DNA of 24,266 nt. Source: Gammaproteobacteria bacterium UBA6173 (GTDB taxonomy: Bacteria; Pseudomonadota; Gammaproteobacteria; Pseudomonadales; Pseudohongiellaceae). The DNA is taken from the NCBI GenBank assembly GCA_002422225.1, contig DITX01000198.1:1-24266 (forward strand). Direction: 5' to 3'. The notes under the pieces were generated by a model. The model was given only the letters and a program-made list of their open reading frames with translations, ran no database searches and was not told the origin of the DNA. Numbering within the stretch: position 1 is the first letter of the stretch; each line of letters starts with the position of its first letter. Below are positions 1 to 8,819 of the stretch, piece by piece. The position numbers were made by a program, and so were the translations under genes.

Positions 1-585
1 GAACTGGCTCCGCTGGATACCACTGGCGCTGATGTCAGCCCACAACAACTGAACTGCCATACTGCCGTGCTTGCCATCGGCATCAAACCTGAAATCACGC
101 TGGCCAAAACAGCGGGTCTGAGTTGTGAGCGTGCCATTGTTGTGGACAATTGGATGCGCACATCCGTGGAGAATATTTTTGCCTTGGGTGAGTGTTGTCA
201 GATCAACCAGGAGATGTTTGGACTGGTGGCACCTGTGTATCAGCAGGCCGATGTGCTGGCGTCGCTGCTCGTTGACAGGAAATGGCATCGAGCAACTCCT
301 GCACAATTGCAGTATCAGCCAAAAACGCTGTCGACACGCCTTAAGGTAGCGGGACTCGATGTGTATTCAGTTGGAATGATTCCGGATCATTCGTCGCGTT
401 CGTTGATCTGGCGCGACAAAACACAGGGACACTACCGACGGCTCTGGCTGAAGGGCAATCAGATTACGGCAGCGGTGGCCTTGGGAGACATCGACGGGCT
501 AAGCGAGTATGCAGGGATGATAGATCAGCAGCAACCATGCACCGATCCAGTGTCATTGCTGCTCGGCGCAGGTACCGCAGCATGA
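1..585 (+). CDS. FAD-dependent NAD(P)H oxidoreductase of the NirB/NasC type, C-terminal part
   Basis: The reading frame is open from the first base, so the start lies outside the window; 194 residues remain. It reads as the C-terminal half of a pyridine-nucleotide disulphide oxidoreductase. The stretch VLAIGIKP closes the FAD/NAD core, and VDNWMRTSVENIFALGEC is the usual final FAD-binding segment (TS..I.A.GE). A C-terminal domain with STRLKVAGLDVYSVG is typical of the nitrite reductase NirB and nitrate reductase electron-transfer (NasC/NasB) family. The next gene, nasA, starts inside its stop codon (ATGA), so the two are translationally coupled. I infer that it passes electrons from NAD(P)H to NasA in the cytoplasm. 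A full NirB would carry siroheme and Fe-S domains after this point; they are absent, which favours a stand-alone electron-transfer subunit. Family assignment is firm, the exact partner is inference. Confidence 0.8.
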   Translation, partial: ELAPLDTTGADVSPQQLNCHTAVLAIGIKPEITLAKTAGLSCERAIVVDNWMRTSVENIFALGECCQINQEMFGLVAPVYQQADVLASLLVDRKWHRATPAQLQYQPKTLSTRLKVAGLDVYSVGMIPDHSSRSLIWRDKTQGHYRRLWLKGNQITAAVALGDIDGLSEYAGMIDQQQPCTDPVSLLLGAGTAA

Positions 586-3371
586 GCGGGTTGATGCCAG
601 TAAACGCCATTGACAGTCACAAACCACCAATTTCGACAGCGATAAAAACAACATGTGCCTATTGTGGTGTAGGTTGTGGTTTTATGGTGGGTTCGGAGCC
701 CAATGATGGCGGCAGAACGTTGCAGGCGGATCCGCATCATCCGGCAAACAAAGGCCGCTTTTGTGTCAAAGGCAGCGCTCAGCTGGAAACAATTGGGTTG
801 GAAAACAGGCTGTTGTACCCACATGTTGATGGCCACCAGACAAGCTGGAATGAGGCGCTGGATGAAACCGCCAGACGTTTACGAGACACCATAAAAAAGC
901 ACGGCCCTGATTCAGTGGCGTTTTATGTCTCCGGACAGTTGTTGACGGAAGACTACTACGTCGCCAATAAGCTGATGAAAGGCTTTATCGGCAGCGCCAA
1001 CATCGACACCAATAGTCGCCTGTGTATGTCGACAGCAGTAGCAGCACACAAACGTATTCTGGGTAGCGACACGGTGCCGGGTTGTTACCAAGATCTGGAG
1101 TGCGCTGATCTGATAGTAATCACCGGATCCAACATGGCCTGGACACACCCAGTGGTGTATCAGCGCATCATGGCTGCAAAAGCAGCACGACCCGACATGA
1201 AGCTGATTGTCATAGATCCGCGTAAAACCGTGACGGCCGAGTCAGCAGACCTGCATCTGCAGATCAAACCTGGTGCCGATGCTTACCTGTTTGATGGTTT
1301 GTTTGCGCATCTGGTCCGTCGCGCTGCGCTGGATATGGAGTTTATTCAAAATCACACCAACGGCTTTGACGATATCGCTGCCGGCAGCCTGACAAGAAGC
1401 CTATCCAGCACAGTGGTTGCGGAACGCTGTGGGCTAAGCGAACACGAGATTAACAAGTTCTTTAATGCCTTTGCCATGACCGAAAAAACCGTTACGGTAT
1501 TTTCACAGGGCATCAATCAATCTGCTAATGGTGTTGAAAAAGCCAGCGCTATTCTGCATTGCCATCTGGCCACAGGAAGAATTGGCAAGCCCGGTGCGTG
1601 TCCGTTTTCGATTACCGGACAACCTAATGCTATGGGCGGTCGAGAAGTCGGTGGTCTGGCCAATCAGCTGGCAGCGCATATGGATCTGGACAATGCAGTG
1701 CATAGAGATATTGTGCAAAGTTTCTGGGGCAGCCAAGACATTTCGCAGCGTGCCGGTCTGAAGGCAGTCGACCTGTTTGAAGCCATCCATAGCGGACAGG
1801 TCAAATTTATCTGGATCATGGCTACCAACCCGGCGGTGTCCTTGCCGGATGCGGATCGTGTACGTCAGGCTTTGCAGAAATGCGAGTGTGTGGTGGTATC
1901 AGACTGTGCTGCTGACACCGACACTTTGCGTCTGGCGCATATCAAATTGCCAGCCGCCGGATGGGGTGAAAAAGACGGTACAGTCACCAATTCCGAACGT
2001 TGTATTTCACGACAACGCGCATTCCTGCCATTGCCGGGGGATACAAAACCTGACTGGTGGATTATTTGCAAGGTGGCCGAGCGCCTGGGTTTCACGAAAG
2101 ATTTTTCGTACCAAAATCCGGCAGATATATTTAAAGAGCACGCACAACTATCTGCTTACAAAAACGACGGCAGCAGGGACTTTGATATCGGCGCCTTCGC
2201 GACTATCACTCATCAGGAATACGAAGATCTGGTGCCAACGTACTGGCCGATCAAATCCGGTCAGAGCAGCGGTGCAAAAAGGCTATTTGAAGACGGCGTG
2301 TTTTTTACGCAGGACGGCCGCGCCAGTTTTTTAAAAACCGGATTGCAGGGCGCTCTCATTGAAAACATCCTGAAGTACCCTCTGATATTAAATACCGGCC
2401 GTATACGTGATCAGTGGCATACCATGACACGTACTGGCCGTAGCGCGAGACTGCAACAACACAGGCCGGAAGTCTTTGCTGAATTTCATCCAGAAGATCT
2501 TGAAAAATTGAGCATACGCGAGCACCAATTGATTGCGCTCAGCAGCCCACTGGGTCGCTGTGTGTTGCGCGCGCACATCAATACTGGTCAGAGTCGCGGC
2601 ACTGTTTTTGCGCCTATTCACTGGAACGACTGCTTCACCTCGGCAGGCCGTATTGACAGTCTGGTTGCTGCAGTCTGCGACCCGATCTCAGGTCAACCGG
2701 CATTTAAACAGACCGCTGTCAAAGCAGAGCCGGTTCACAGTGACTGGCAGGCCTTGTTAGTGTCCCGAACGTCACTGATATTGCCCGCGAATCACTACTG
2801 GAACTACCGTCTGCTTGACGGTTTGCACGTCTACAACATTGAGGGAATCGGTCTGTTTGATATAGACCTAGTCAAACAACAGCTGCCCAACACCCACAGC
2901 AATATTGCTGAGCTGAGTGACAGCGACAAGCAAGCAATTCGCCTGCTTGCTTACACCCATAGCGAGGTTCAGCTTGCTTTGTATGTGTGGCCTGTATCTA
3001 CGTCAGACATGGCTGGTAAACCAGACGAAAGCTGGCTGATCTCTGAGCTTAATCGCACACCGGCAAGCATTAAAAAGCTTTCGATGCGCTTATTGGCATT
3101 GGGGGGCGCTGTTCACGGTAACAGTGATGGCGCACTGGTGTGTACCTGCCATCAGGTGAGACAGGCGGCTATTCAAAACGCGATCAGCAGCGGTTGCTGC
3201 AGTGTGGAGGCCATAGGGCAGTGCACACGCGCTGGCACACAATGTGGATCATGTGTGCCGGAGCTGCGCAAATTAATTCAAAACGCAGAGCAATCTGCTG
3301 GGCAAAAAACAAAACCATCCGATATGCGGAGCGCTGCAAAAAATCTCATACAGGAAGAAAGTGTATGTTAA
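582..3371 (+). CDS. nasA: Assimilatory nitrate reductase, molybdopterin catalytic subunit with C-terminal BFD [2Fe-2S] domain
   Basis: A protein of 929 residues that reduces nitrate to nitrite in the cytoplasm. An N-terminal [4Fe-4S] binding set is visible (CAYCGVGC, Cys25, 28 and 32, then Cys61 in GRFCVKG). The molybdopterin oxidoreductase core follows, with Cys148 in NSRLCMSTA as the likely Mo ligand, as in Nas/Nap enzymes. Next come the MGD-binding domain (ILNTGRIRDQWHTMTRTG) and a C-terminal bacterioferritin-associated-ferredoxin-like domain (VCTCHQV near residue 854, then CTRAGTQCGSC). This last domain is typical of proteobacterial NasA that takes electrons from a NAD(P)H flavoprotein. 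I chose ATG 582 because it overlaps the upstream stop as ATGA; the frame is open further up to ATG 537, which would give a 49-base overlap and a 15-residue basic extension. ATG 594 is another option. It is in one operon with cobA, a porin and mobA. Confidence 0.92.
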   Translation: MSGLMPVNAIDSHKPPISTAIKTTCAYCGVGCGFMVGSEPNDGGRTLQADPHHPANKGRFCVKGSAQLETIGLENRLLYPHVDGHQTSWNEALDETARRLRDTIKKHGPDSVAFYVSGQLLTEDYYVANKLMKGFIGSANIDTNSRLCMSTAVAAHKRILGSDTVPGCYQDLECADLIVITGSNMAWTHPVVYQRIMAAKAARPDMKLIVIDPRKTVTAESADLHLQIKPGADAYLFDGLFAHLVRRAALDMEFIQNHTNGFDDIAAGSLTRSLSSTVVAERCGLSEHEINKFFNAFAMTEKTVTVFSQGINQSANGVEKASAILHCHLATGRIGKPGACPFSITGQPNAMGGREVGGLANQLAAHMDLDNAVHRDIVQSFWGSQDISQRAGLKAVDLFEAIHSGQVKFIWIMATNPAVSLPDADRVRQALQKCECVVVSDCAADTDTLRLAHIKLPAAGWGEKDGTVTNSERCISRQRAFLPLPGDTKPDWWIICKVAERLGFTKDFSYQNPADIFKEHAQLSAYKNDGSRDFDIGAFATITHQEYEDLVPTYWPIKSGQSSGAKRLFEDGVFFTQDGRASFLKTGLQGALIENILKYPLILNTGRIRDQWHTMTRTGRSARLQQHRPEVFAEFHPEDLEKLSIREHQLIALSSPLGRCVLRAHINTGQSRGTVFAPIHWNDCFTSAGRIDSLVAAVCDPISGQPAFKQTAVKAEPVHSDWQALLVSRTSLILPANHYWNYRLLDGLHVYNIEGIGLFDIDLVKQQLPNTHSNIAELSDSDKQAIRLLAYTHSEVQLALYVWPVSTSDMAGKPDESWLISELNRTPASIKKLSMRLLALGGAVHGNSDGALVCTCHQVRQAAIQNAISSGCCSVEAIGQCTRAGTQCGSCVPELRKLIQNAEQSAGQKTKPSDMRSAAKNLIQEESVC
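3352..3357 (+). promoter_or_regulatory. Ribosome binding site for cobA
   Basis: AGGAAG lies 7 bases before ATG 3365, inside the last codons of nasA. This decides the start: the same frame is open much further upstream (to 3140), but that stretch is only the nasA coding sequence read in another frame. Confidence 0.6.
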
Positions 3372-4297
3372 AAAGCATGTTGGCGAGCGCAATACAAAGC
3401 AGCATGAATTTTTCTGCGAATCTGTTTGTGTATGCGTCTTTGGCGAGGATGCGGGGTGATGCGGCGGCACACTACAAACTCAAATCGCCCGATGGGAATA
3501 GCGTTCAGCGTTGTGATAAAAAATCTGCCGGTAAAGTATGGCTGGTGGGCGCAGGTCCAGGTGACCCGGATCTGATCAGTGTAAAAGCACTGCGACTGAT
3601 CAGACTCGCCGATGTGTTGGTTTATGATCGCTTGGTGTGTCCGGATTTGATCAGTGAATGCCGACGTGATGCCATCAGAGTTGATGTCGGCAAACGCCCT
3701 GGACATCATCCGGTACCGCAACAAAAAATCGAAGAAATACTTTGTCAGCACGCTGCACTGGGGCGCACAGTAGTGCGACTGAAAGGCGGCGATCCATTCA
3801 TTTTTGGTCGCGGCGGCGAAGAAATGCTGGCATTAAAATCAGCCGGTATTGCGGTAGAAATTGTCCCCGGCATTACAGCGGCAGCAGCCTGTGCTGCAAG
3901 CAGCGAATTCCCGCTGACCCACAGAGATATCGCCGACAAAGTGACACTGGTAACCGCGCACCATAAAGATGAACGTGACCGCACGGACTGGCGCGCACTG
4001 GCGTCTGACGGCTCTGGCACATTGGTGTTCTACATGGGACTGTCTTCAGTCGCCACCATTGAGCAACAACTCATAAAAAACGGACTGAATCCGCAAACTC
4101 CTGCCGCACTGGTAGAGAACGGCAGCACAGCGGTGCAACGAACGATTTATTGTTCGTTGGACACGTTGTCGGAGACGGTATCAGAACAACAACTCATATC
4201 ACCCTGTTTGATTGTCGTGGGCAAGGTTGTGGCATTGGCCGCGTCCACGGAAACAAACCTGCAACTTACTGAGCTGCAGAACCGGAAAAGGGATTAA
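3365..4297 (+). CDS. cobA: Uroporphyrinogen-III C-methyltransferase (SUMT)
   Basis: A 310-residue enzyme that methylates uroporphyrinogen III twice with S-adenosylmethionine to give precorrin-2, the first step to siroheme, the cofactor of assimilatory nitrite reductase. Clear SUMT motifs are VWLVGAGPGDPDLIS (residues 58-72), YDRLV, VVRLKGGDPFIFGRGGEE and the EIVPGITAA loop. The gene overlaps the end of nasA by 7 bases. It has a stretch of about 56 residues before the catalytic domain that a plain SUMT does not need and that matches nothing I recognise. It carries no CysG-type dehydrogenase/ferrochelatase domain, so those steps must be encoded elsewhere. Internal ATG 3404 or 3449 could be the true start, but neither has as good a ribosome site. 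Its place after nasA suggests siroheme supply for nitrite reduction rather than cobalamin. Confidence 0.9.
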   Translation: MLKSMLASAIQSSMNFSANLFVYASLARMRGDAAAHYKLKSPDGNSVQRCDKKSAGKVWLVGAGPGDPDLISVKALRLIRLADVLVYDRLVCPDLISECRRDAIRVDVGKRPGHHPVPQQKIEEILCQHAALGRTVVRLKGGDPFIFGRGGEEMLALKSAGIAVEIVPGITAAAACAASSEFPLTHRDIADKVTLVTAHHKDERDRTDWRALASDGSGTLVFYMGLSSVATIEQQLIKNGLNPQTPAALVENGSTAVQRTIYCSLDTLSETVSEQQLISPCLIVVGKVVALAASTETNLQLTELQNRKRD

Positions 4298-4336
4298 CCA
4301 CAACACTTCAAATCGGAACGATCACAGGGAACAGAT

Positions 4337-5566
4337 ATGAGCAGACGTACACAGCAATGTTTGATGAGTTCAGTTGTTATCATAGGTGCGGGCGTTTTTG
4401 CCGCCGGCCAGCCGCAGGCCGCGGAAGAGCAGACGCTGGCGCAAGCCTTGAGTGCGGGCAAAACCACAGTCAACTTTCGTCTGCGCAGTGAGCAGGTGGA
4501 CGATGATTTATTTACGCGCTCAGCGCATGCGGGCACATTACGGTCGCGGCTGACGTATGCCAGCGCAGCGTGGCAGGGCTGGGATCTGAATCTGGAACTG
4601 GATCATGTTGCCCACGTCAGTGATGACAGATTCAATTCCACCAGAAACTCAAAGCCGTTCCTGCCCCAGATTCCTGACCCGGATGGGGCAGATCTGAATC
4701 AGGCCAATCTTCGTTACCGCCAGGGGGCCACAACATTTACCGTCGGTCGCCAACGTCTGCTGCGCGATAACCAGCGGTTTGTTGGCGGCGTGGGCTGGCG
4801 CCAGAACGAACAGACCTATGATGCTGCCAGTGTCGCTTATAAAGTGTCTGATGCAATTCAGATCGATTATGCCTGGGTTAACAGCACTCGCCGCATTTTC
4901 GGACCCGACGCAGGCAATCCGCCACCGGCGCTGGACAGCAATCATCATGTGTTAAATGCCGCGTGGCAGGTCAATTCTGGTTTGCGCGCAGGTGCTTATC
5001 TTTACGCACTGGAGTTTGATGATTCAGCGCTGTTGTCATCAAATACGGCAGGGGTTTTTGTGCAGGGCACGTCCGCTCTGGAAGGGTTTGCACTGGACTA
5101 TCGACTGGAAGTTGCTCGCCAGCAGGACTATAAGAATAACCCGCGCAGCTACAGCACCGACTATTTTCTTGGCAGTATTGGCGCAACGCTTGGTGTCACA
5201 AAAATTGCGGCAGCATACGAAGTGCTCGGCGCCGATGCCTCGGCCAATGTAGCCATGCAAACACCATTGGCAACATTACATGCGTTCCAGGGCTGGGCAG
5301 ACAAGTTTCTTACTACACCGGCCAACGGCATGCGCGACACCTACATCAGTGCACAGCACAAGATTGGAAAAATTGATCTGATGGCGGTGTGGCACGATTA
5401 TGAAGCGGATCGCGGCGGTGCCAGTTATGGCAGCGAATGGAATTTTCAGGCAAGCACCAGCATCAGCGCCAATCTTAGCCTGATGCTGAAATACTCTGAC
5501 TATCAGGCAGACAAGTTCAGCAGCGACGCACAAAAACTCTGGTTAATGGCAGAGGCCCGTTTCTGA
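4337..5566 (+). CDS. Alginate-export-type outer-membrane porin of the nitrate cluster
   Basis: A 409-residue beta-barrel protein. The N-terminus is a signal peptide (MSRRTQQ, hydrophobic SSVVIIGAGVFAAG, cleavage probably after PQAA). The rest shows alternating polar/hydrophobic strands, periodic aromatic residues and a C-terminal Phe (LWLMAEARF), as expected for outer-membrane insertion. Motifs such as NFRLRSEQVD, TLRSRLTYASAAWQGW, NLRYRQGATTFTVGRQRL and GVGWRQNEQTYD fit the alginate export (AlgE-like) porin family. It follows cobA after 39 bases, with AGGGAA before its ATG, and its stop overlaps the mobA start (TGATG). Because it is sandwiched between nitrate assimilation genes, I infer a role in nitrate or nitrite passage across the outer membrane rather than alginate secretion; no alginate genes are near. 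The substrate is not shown by the sequence. Confidence 0.78.
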   Translation: MSRRTQQCLMSSVVIIGAGVFAAGQPQAAEEQTLAQALSAGKTTVNFRLRSEQVDDDLFTRSAHAGTLRSRLTYASAAWQGWDLNLELDHVAHVSDDRFNSTRNSKPFLPQIPDPDGADLNQANLRYRQGATTFTVGRQRLLRDNQRFVGGVGWRQNEQTYDAASVAYKVSDAIQIDYAWVNSTRRIFGPDAGNPPPALDSNHHVLNAAWQVNSGLRAGAYLYALEFDDSALLSSNTAGVFVQGTSALEGFALDYRLEVARQQDYKNNPRSYSTDYFLGSIGATLGVTKIAAAYEVLGADASANVAMQTPLATLHAFQGWADKFLTTPANGMRDTYISAQHKIGKIDLMAVWHDYEADRGGASYGSEWNFQASTSISANLSLMLKYSDYQADKFSSDAQKLWLMAEARF

Positions 5567-6246
5567 TGAATACGCGACTGCCGCTGACTTTGCCGTATAC
5601 GCTGATTGTGTTGTGTGGCGGACAGGGCAGTCGTCTGGGAGGCGCTGACAAAGGTTTGTTGAGTGTGGACGGCCAGGTATTTGTGCAGCGACTGATTGAT
5701 CGACTGGCACCGCCGATGGCGAGAAGTCCATACAATCATAGAGTTCTGATCAGCGCCAATCGACATCATGATCAATACAGCGCCTTTGGTTACCCCGTTA
5801 TTGCGGATATCAGAGAAGGTTTTCAAGGGCCACTGGCTGGCATCGAAGCCTGTCTCCAACATGCGGGAAAAGAGCCAGTGCTGATAGTGCCAGCCGATAT
5901 GCCTGATCTACCTGAGGATTTGCCACAGAGATTGTTTGAAAGGCTTGATAGGGACTCGATAGCAGTGGCACACGATGGTAAGCAAGCACAAGTACTCTGT
6001 CTTGCAATGTACCCTGAAACCTGGCGTGCTTCGTTGAGCACTTTCCTTGATACAGGTCGTCGCGGGGTCAATCGCTGGTTATCCGATAAACCCATCATTC
6101 AGGTGCGGTTTGACGATGTGGCGAAGTTCAGCAATATCAACGAGAAATCGGATCTTTGTCGACAAAATGGCCAAATTATACGAATGGATGCACTGGCAGC
6201 GCTAATCGGTTACGATCAGCGCCATGAACATCAAAGCTGCCAATGA
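5566..6246 (+). CDS. mobA: Molybdenum cofactor guanylyltransferase
   Basis: A 226-residue enzyme that joins GMP to molybdopterin, making the MGD cofactor needed by NasA. The N-terminal nucleotide-binding signature is plain: VLCGGQGSRLGGADKGLL (residues 15-32) with Lys29. It is followed by GFQGPLAGIEACL and the Mg-binding VPADMPDLPEDL. Near the C-terminus FSNINEKSDL matches the usual F.NINTPEDL motif. Length is slightly above the family norm of about 190-200 because of a short N-terminal lead and a tail rich in Gln and His. Its start overlaps the porin stop by one base, so it is the last intact gene of the nitrate operon. Confidence 0.9.
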   Translation: MNTRLPLTLPYTLIVLCGGQGSRLGGADKGLLSVDGQVFVQRLIDRLAPPMARSPYNHRVLISANRHHDQYSAFGYPVIADIREGFQGPLAGIEACLQHAGKEPVLIVPADMPDLPEDLPQRLFERLDRDSIAVAHDGKQAQVLCLAMYPETWRASLSTFLDTGRRGVNRWLSDKPIIQVRFDDVAKFSNINEKSDLCRQNGQIIRMDALAALIGYDQRHEHQSCQ

Positions 6247-6986
6247 TAGCCACCAACTCTCGTTCTGGAGTGCCGAATTTAAAGATCCGGCAATGGAGCA
6301 GGCGTACCAGCAGCATGTACTCCCGGATACCGTCAGATTTCTGCGCATCAGTTTGTGTGTATGGGCAGGTCTGTTAATCGTTTTTATCCCGGCTGATCTG
6401 GCTTTCCTGGCATTGAGTGAAGGGCTCTTTGTGATTGGAGGCTTAAGAGTCGCTCATGCCGCTCTTTTGCTCTGCTTGGCATGGCAAGTTTCGAAGCGAC
6501 CATTCATGGCTAGCAGTGGTTGGCCGGTGACCATCAATGCTGTTTGAGCGTGAACTTGATCGCTGTCGCCGGCACCATTCAGCGCTGACACTGGGTATGA
6601 TTGACCTTGATCACTTCAAGCGTGTCAACGACACCTACGGTCATGAGTTTGGAGATAGAGTGCTGCAATTTACCGCAGAAATATTACAGCGACCTTTGCG
6701 TCACAGCGATATTCTGGGCAGATTTGGTGGTGAAGAATTTATCCTGAGTTTGCCAGATACCGATATTGCACAGGCACAGGCGGTTGCTGAACGCATGCGT
6801 TTGAGTCTGGAGCAGGACGCTTTAGTCAAAGATGGTACTGCGGTAACAGTAACTGCCACATTCGCGCTGACTCAGGTGCGCGCTGAGGATGCTGATATAC
6901 AGGAATGCATTCGACGCGCGGATCATGCGCTCTACGAAGGAAAACGTGCTGGCCGCAACAGGGTTGCCCTGGCTGACGCGGCCTGA
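6224..6986 (+). pseudogene. Diguanylate cyclase broken by an internal deletion
   Basis: Two pieces of one likely gene lie in different frames. The first piece (6224-6547, frame of ATG 6224) encodes a soluble lead and about two membrane helices (LCVWAGLLIVFIPADLAFL and LRVAHAALLLCLAWQV), then stops. The second (from about 6537) encodes most of a GGDEF domain: MIDLDHFKRVNDTYGHEFGD, the product-inhibition site RHSD (RxxD), five residues, then the active site GGEEF, and RADHALYEGKRAGRNRV. Missing are further membrane helices and the D.LTGL.NR motif that normally opens a GGDEF domain. The open frame of the second half meets a stop at 6528. I infer a deletion of a few hundred bases near 6520-6536. 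The second piece could in principle be made alone from ATG 6537, but without its first helix it is unlikely to be active. The gene overlaps the mobA end by 23 bases. Confidence 0.72.
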
Positions 6987-7009
6987 CACGAAGGAATACT
7001 ATTTTAATC

Positions 7010-7699
7010 ATGCGCCTAGACAAATTTCTCAGCCATGCCACGGAGTACTCCCGTGCGCAGGTAAAAAAACTCATACGTGATAAACGCGTGCAGATTGGTG
7101 ATGCCATTGCCAGAAGCGCGGATTATATGCTCTCGGAAAACGAACTTGTGCTGCTTGACGGTGAGCAGGTCAGTCTGCCAGTTACCCAATACCTGATGCT
7201 TTATAAACCATCCGGTTATGTATGTGCCAATTCGGACAGTGATAACCCGACAGTCCTGGACCTGATTGTCGGCGCGCCCGAGGATCTTGCAATAGCTGGC
7301 CGATTGGATAAAGACACCACAGGGCTTGTTTTGCTCAGCAACGATGGCCAGTGGGTGCATAAGATTATCAGCCCGCGTAGGGAGTGTGAAAAAACCTACC
7401 ATGCGCTATTAGACGGTCCCATCACAGATGAAACCGTTGACAGGTTCAAGAAAGGGTTTTTCCTGAAGGGTGATGACAAACTTACAAAACCGGCCATTCT
7501 GGAATCACTTGGAGATCGTCACGTCAGTGTTGTCATTTGTGAGGGTCGTTATCACCAGGTGAAACGCATGTTTGCAGCATGCGGACTGCATGTCCTGACG
7601 CTGCATCGGATTAGTGTGGGTGAAATAACCCTGGATTCAGCGTTGGAACCGGGCCAGTACCGAGCACTGACAGCAGCTGAGGTCAGCAGTGTACTGTGA
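7010..7699 (+). CDS. rsuA: 16S rRNA pseudouridine(516) synthase
   Basis: A 229-residue protein, almost the length of E. coli RsuA (231). An N-terminal S4-like RNA-binding domain (MRLDKFLSHATEYSR, residues 1-60) precedes the synthase domain. The catalytic motif is AGRLDKDTTGLVLL, with Asp100 the expected nucleophile. Other family blocks are YLMLYKPSGYVC, CEKTYHA and CEGRYHQVKRMFAACG. It makes pseudouridine at position 516 of 16S rRNA on an assembling small subunit. It is followed by rsmC after 61 bases in the same direction, giving a pair of small-subunit rRNA modification genes. AAGGAA stands about 13 bases before the start, so the ribosome site is only fair. Confidence 0.93.
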   Translation: MRLDKFLSHATEYSRAQVKKLIRDKRVQIGDAIARSADYMLSENELVLLDGEQVSLPVTQYLMLYKPSGYVCANSDSDNPTVLDLIVGAPEDLAIAGRLDKDTTGLVLLSNDGQWVHKIISPRRECEKTYHALLDGPITDETVDRFKKGFFLKGDDKLTKPAILESLGDRHVSVVICEGRYHQVKRMFAACGLHVLTLHRISVGEITLDSALEPGQYRALTAAEVSSVL

Positions 7700-7760
7700 C
7701 AAATACAGCCACAATCGCATAAATGAGTGACGGACGCATTTTCAAACTGCAGGAGATAAC

Positions 7761-8819
7761 ATGAAAGATCATTGCCAGGCGCTAGTACTGGAAATTTTGA
7801 CCAGTGCTGTAACACCAGCGTTTGCGTCCGGTCGAACCTTGTGGGTAATGGATGAGAATCCCGCCATTGACGGCTTATTAAAACTCAACGGAACCAAGTT
7901 CATTGATGTTGTCAGCAATCGCTATGACACCAGCGAGCAGATGGCAAAACTGGGTATTAATACGTTTCTCAGTGACTTTGACTTTTCTGCATTGGGATTC
8001 TATGAGCGTATTATCTATCGTATCTCTAAAGAAAAAATGCTGACGCATCACGTGATCAATGAGGCGCTTCGGCACTTGGCTCCAGAGGGGCAGCTATTTG
8101 TCATCGGTGAAAAAACAGACGGTATAAAATCCATCACCAAACAGGCCGCCGAGCTATATGAGTCAGATACCACAGCGCGCAAATTTGGGAATGCGTATCT
8201 GGCTGAGTTCAGCAGGCCATCCCAAGCATTACTGGATGCCAAACGCCTGCCGACAGCCTCGTATAACGAACTCCGTCTGGTCAGACATCCCATCATGAAT
8301 TTTTATTCCAAACCCGGTGTTTTTGGTTGGGAAAAGGTCGACAAAGGTAGCCAGCTGCTGGTCAGTTGTCTGCCGCCGGTGATTCAGTACATGAAAGGTG
8401 TTGATAGTATTCTGGACCTTGGCTGTGGTTGGGGTCATCTGATGCTGGCGACTAAAGACATACCTGCCACGGTGCGTGTTGCAACAGATAATAATGTGGC
8501 GGCGATTGATGCTGCTGCAAAAAACTTTGCTGAAGCCGGCATGAGTGTCGAGTGTGTTTTAGATGATTGCGCCAGCCAGATTCGTCAACGCTTTGACCTG
8601 ATACTCTGCAATCCGCCCTTCCATCAGGGTTTTCAGGTCAATGACACCATGACCGAAAAATTCCTCAAAAGTGCATGCCGTTTGAGCCGCCGCAGTACAC
8701 GCGCAATTTTTGTGGTGAACCAGTTTATCCCCTTGCAGAAACTGTCAGAATCTTGCTTCAAGGAATCCCGATTGTTGGGTGCCGCTGACGGTTTTAATGT
8801 ATTTGAGTTACGTCCTTAA
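7761..8819 (+). CDS. rsmC: 16S rRNA (guanine1207-N2)-methyltransferase
   Basis: A 352-residue, two-domain methyltransferase like E. coli RsmC (343). The N-terminal half is the degenerate RsmC-type domain. The C-terminal half binds S-adenosylmethionine at SILDLGCGWGHLMLAT (about residue 217) and carries the catalytic NPPFHQGFQV motif (about residue 284), diagnostic for N2-guanine methylation. AGGAGA at 7751-7756 is well placed before ATG 7761. The last four bases overlap the end of the convergent arsJ (shared TTAA), so no room is left for a terminator between them. Confidence 0.93.
   Translation: MKDHCQALVLEILTSAVTPAFASGRTLWVMDENPAIDGLLKLNGTKFIDVVSNRYDTSEQMAKLGINTFLSDFDFSALGFYERIIYRISKEKMLTHHVINEALRHLAPEGQLFVIGEKTDGIKSITKQAAELYESDTTARKFGNAYLAEFSRPSQALLDAKRLPTASYNELRLVRHPIMNFYSKPGVFGWEKVDKGSQLLVSCLPPVIQYMKGVDSILDLGCGWGHLMLATKDIPATVRVATDNNVAAIDAAAKNFAEAGMSVECVLDDCASQIRQRFDLILCNPPFHQGFQVNDTMTEKFLKSACRLSRRSTRAIFVVNQFIPLQKLSESCFKESRLLGAADGFNVFELRP

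Noticed and set aside
525..836. Minus-strand open frame of 103 residues across the nasA start
   Set aside because: It is antisense to two well-supported genes, is rich in Cys, His and Trp without any motif, and has no ribosome site. The same holds for the other open frames opposite or out of frame with nasA, cobA, copA, the transporter genes and the helicase.
6537..6986. A complete, stand-alone GGDEF protein
   Set aside because: The domain starts inside its first helix and lacks the opening D.LTGL.NR motif, while matching membrane helices lie directly upstream in another frame. A broken single gene explains this better.
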